From NCBI RefSeq assembly GCF_029255145.1, contig NZ_JAPUVQ010000042.1:1-64000 (forward strand): DNA of 64,000 bases, in the 5' to 3' direction. Below are positions 61,847-64,000 of the stretch, piece by piece; the first letter of the stretch is position 1; each line of letters opens with the position of its first letter. Origin of the DNA: Accumulibacter sp003538495. GTDB lineage: Bacteria > Pseudomonadota > Gammaproteobacteria > Burkholderiales > Rhodocyclaceae. The notes beneath the pieces are model-generated. The model was not told the DNA's origin and ran no database searches. It saw nothing but the letters and a program-made list of their open reading frames with translations. A program made the translations under genes and the position numbers.

Positions 61847-62524
61847 TCAGCGATTGCTCTCCGCCAGCTGCTGCAGTCCAGCCCGGTCGATCACCACAAT
61901 CTGCTCGCGGCCGAGCTTGACCAGCCCCTGCACGGCGAAGCCCTTGAGCAGGCGGCTGACGATCTCGCGGACGCTGCCGAGTTCCTCGGCCAGCGCCTGG
62001 TGCGTGCTGCGGATGCCTTCGCCCCTGGCGAGCAGCAGTTTGGCCAGGCGCTGGTCGAGACGATGGAAGGCCACTTCCTCGACCAGCTGCATCAGTTCGG
62101 CGATCCGTTCGGCGAACAGGTGGAAGACGAAGTCGCGGAACATCGCGTTTTCGGCGACCAGGATCGCGAACGTCGCGGTCGGCAAGACCAGCAGCGACAG
62201 CGGCGTCTCGGCGACGCCACGCGCGGTGTACGGCGTGTGGCCGAGCAGGCAGCTCGAACTGATGATGCACGAGCCTCCCGGCTCGACGCGATAGAGCAGC
62301 ATCTCGCGGCCGCTGGCGGTGCTCTTCACCACCTTGATGGTGCCGGCGAGCAGCAACGGGAATCCCAGGCAGTCCTGCCGTTCGCTGAACAGCTGGGCGC
62401 CCGCCGGCACCTGGCGCACGGCGCTTGCCGGGCACAGGGCCGCCAGCTGTGCGACGGGCAGCGAGCGCAGCGCCGGGTACAGCGTCAGCAGCGCCGGCGG
62501 CGAACTGTCGGCGAGCGCCTGCAT
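61847..62524 (-). CDS. Crp/Fnr-family transcriptional regulator
   Basis: The 225-residue regulator has an effector-binding beta-roll (FPLLLAGTIKVVKSTASGREM) and a C-terminal winged helix (THQALAEELGSVREIVSRLLKGF). It lacks the N-terminal Fnr iron-sulfur cluster motif. Four cysteines are present: Cys31, Cys52, Cys86 and Cys92, the last two as SCIISSSCLLG. A thiol-based or redox signal is possible, by inference only. Its ATG overlaps the xthA stop, and the DUF2892 gene follows. Confidence 0.9.
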   Translation of the reverse strand: MQALADSSPPALLTLYPALRSLPVAQLAALCPASAVRQVPAGAQLFSERQDCLGFPLLLAGTIKVVKSTASGREMLLYRVEPGGSCIISSSCLLGHTPYTARGVAETPLSLLVLPTATFAILVAENAMFRDFVFHLFAERIAELMQLVEEVAFHRLDQRLAKLLLARGEGIRSTHQALAEELGSVREIVSRLLKGFAVQGLVKLGREQIVVIDRAGLQQLAESNR

Positions 62525-63291
62525 CAGTCGGCCAGCTCGGCGCTTACCGGCGCGTGGTCCGACGGTCGCTCGAGCTTGCGCAGCGCACGCTCGACTCCGG
62601 CTGCCGTGCAGCGCCCGGCGAGCGCTTCGGAAAGAAGAATGTGGTCGATGCGCAGCCCGCGGTTTTTCTGGAAACCGAGCATTCGGTAGTCCCACCACGA
62701 AAACGTCTTCTCGGGCTGCTCGAAGAGGCGAAAACTGTCTTTCAGACCGAGCCCCAGGAGGTTCTGGAAAGCCGCGCGCTCGGCCGGCGAACAGAGGATC
62801 TGCCCGGCCCATTGCTGCGGGTCATGAACGTCACGGTCGTCCGGAGCGATGTTGAAATCGCCGGCCAGCACCAGCCGCGGATTCGCCGCCAGTCGCTCGG
62901 CGAGCCATCGGGTCAGCGCCGCCAGCCATTCGAGCTTGTAGGCGTATTTGTCGCTACCGACCGCCTGGCCATTCGGCACATAGGCGCAGACCACGCCAAT
63001 TCCACCGATCGTCGCCGCCAGCAGGCGTTTTTGCGGATCCGGGTAATGCGGGTTGCCGGCGACGATCTCGGTCGGCTGTTCGCGCGCCAGCAGGGCGACG
63101 CCGTTGTACGTTTTCTGTCCGGAGTAGACGACGTGATAGCCGGTGTCCTCGATTTCCTGCCGCGGGAAGCAAGGGTCGTCGAGTTTGGTTTCCTGCAGGC
63201 AGACGACGTCGGGCTGCTGTATCGCCAGCCAGTCGAGCAGCTGCGGCAGGCGGACCTTTAGGGAGTTGACGTTCCAGCTGGCTATTTTCAT
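62524..63291 (-). CDS. xthA: Exodeoxyribonuclease III
   Basis: The 255-residue AP endonuclease/3'-exonuclease belongs to the EEP family. The active-site segments are ASWNVNSLKVRLPQL, CLQETKLDD (Glu), GDFNIAPDDRDV (Asp/Asn) and RIDHILLS with SDHAPV (His). It repairs abasic sites. The ATG at 63291 gives MKIASWNVNS, the conserved start. It is translationally coupled to the Crp/Fnr gene. Confidence 0.96.
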   Translation of the reverse strand: MKIASWNVNSLKVRLPQLLDWLAIQQPDVVCLQETKLDDPCFPRQEIEDTGYHVVYSGQKTYNGVALLAREQPTEIVAGNPHYPDPQKRLLAATIGGIGVVCAYVPNGQAVGSDKYAYKLEWLAALTRWLAERLAANPRLVLAGDFNIAPDDRDVHDPQQWAGQILCSPAERAAFQNLLGLGLKDSFRLFEQPEKTFSWWDYRMLGFQKNRGLRIDHILLSEALAGRCTAAGVERALRKLERPSDHAPVSAELAD

Positions 63292-63490
63292 GGGGTCCTG
63301 CAATCGTGGTCCTGCGATCGGGTAGCGATGAGGTCTGGGTCTGGCCGGGCGGTGTTGGCCGGCGCCTTCGGCAACGCATCAGGCTACCCCAGGTGGCACA
63401 TTGTGCCAGCCCTCGTCGAATCGGGAAACCGCGCTGTTCGAGAGGCGACCTCGCTGCCGCTTGTCGCTCGCGCCACCGGCCCCATGGCAC

Positions 63491-64000
63491 TCATTGCTGG
63501 CGTCGCCAGCTGCTCCAGAAGGACGCTCGCGTCGCCGGCCGGCGTTCGCGCATGAACGCCAGATAGAGCAGCGGCACGGCGAACAGCGTCAGCACCGTCG
63601 AGAAGGTCAGCCCCCAGACGATGCTCGACGCCACCGGTCCCCACAGCAGGCTCTTGCCGCCGATCCCGAAGGCCAGTGAGAACAGGCCGCCGATGGTCGT
63701 CGTGGTGGTGATCACGATCGGCACGACGCGCCGGCGCGCGGCCAGGATCAGCGCATGGATGCTGCTCATGCCACGCTGGCGGCGGTCGTTGGCGGCGTCG
63801 ATCAGGACGATCGCCGAGTTCACGCCGATGCCGGTCAGGGCGATCACCCCGTACAGCGTGTATAGCGATAGCGGGTTGCCCGACAGCGCCAGCCCGAAGG
63901 CGACGCCGGTGAAGGCCAGCGGCACGGTGACCAGGATCATCAGCGGCTGCCAGTAACTGGCAAACTGCGCCGCGAGGATCAGGTAGATGAGCCCGACGCC
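63491..64000 (-). CDS. RND efflux transporter, C-terminal fragment (continues beyond the window)
   Basis: The frame is open to the right edge and ends at 63491, giving the last 169 residues. It shows the terminal membrane bundle of an RND permease: FASYWQPLMILVTVPLAFTG, then VNSAIVLIDAANDRRQ, TTTTIGGLFSLAFG and the final FSTVLTLFAVPLLYL helix. The subfamily (heavy metal, multidrug or other) cannot be decided from this part. The conserved GVNSAIVLID matches the helix that in AcrB reads V-NAI-V. Confidence 0.88.
   Translation of the reverse strand, partial: GVGLIYLILAAQFASYWQPLMILVTVPLAFTGVAFGLALSGNPLSLYTLYGVIALTGIGVNSAIVLIDAANDRRQRGMSSIHALILAARRRVVPIVITTTTTIGGLFSLAFGIGGKSLLWGPVASSIVWGLTFSTVLTLFAVPLLYLAFMRERRPATRASFWSSWRRQQ

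Overview
This is a high-GC bacterial chromosome segment carrying 59 intact or edge-truncated protein genes, one tRNA and at least three broken genes. Gene content and order point to a betaproteobacterium, probably a Rhodocyclales/'Candidatus Accumulibacter'-type organism. The supporting clusters are PP0621-pilS-pilR-ampD, argH//algZ-algR with hemC-hemD-hemX-hemY nearby, dusB-fis-purH, rplU-rpmA-obgE-proB opposite ispB, amgK-murU divergent from lptD-surA-pdxA-rsmA, and minC-minD-minE. The taxonomic call is inference from synteny; no rRNA is present.

Layout. 1-5.5 kb is accessory and partly decayed: a TIR-domain/TPR protein running off the left edge, an orphan encapsulated-ferritin-type gene, a frameshifted Bcr/CflA-like transporter, an intact MFS transporter, a two-repeat BamE-like lipoprotein, and an AdoMet decarboxylase remnant. 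5.5-9.1 kb is a coupled series trpB2, SPOR protein, coaE, zapD, followed by another MFS transporter and a PilZ protein. 11.8-16 kb holds proB, obgE, rpmA and rplU on the minus strand and ispB plus tRNA-Pro(CGG) on the plus strand. 16-21 kb is PP0621, PilS/PilR, AmpD and an aminotransferase. 21-28 kb has GTP-dependent PEP carboxykinase divergent from the malic enzyme, then a patatin-like lipase and a PBP7-type peptidase. 28.7-32.5 kb is hemA, prfA, prmC and grxD. 32.6-36.3 kb has an AhpD-like protein, a decayed BamE-like lipoprotein, a Ser/Thr kinase fused to a cyclic-nucleotide domain, and argH. 36.4-43.4 kb is algZ, algR, a diheme cytochrome c and hemC-D-X-Y. 43.4-48.7 kb (minus) is dusB, fis, purH, purD and hemF. 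48.9-55.2 kb (minus) is MinCDE, a UbiH-type hydroxylase, PepP, MurU and AmgK. 55.3-61.5 kb is lptD, surA, pdxA and rsmA. The right end (minus) has a DUF2892 membrane protein, a Crp/Fnr regulator, exonuclease III and the C-terminus of an RND transporter.

How the genes work together. Heme synthesis is well covered (hemA, C, D, F and hemX/Y). Envelope biogenesis (LptD, SurA, BamE-like lipoprotein), cell-wall recycling (AmpD, AmgK, MurU), division (ZapD, MinCDE, SPOR) and type IV pili or surface signalling (PilSR, AlgZR, PilZ) dominate the rest. The C3/C4 node (PckG, MaeB) fits a polymer-cycling lifestyle. No CRISPR array, prophage, insertion sequence or complete new multi-gene system is visible. 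The most unusual items are the TIR-TPR protein, the orphan EncFtn, the kinase-cNMP fusion, and the cysteine-rich DUF2892/Crp-Fnr pair.
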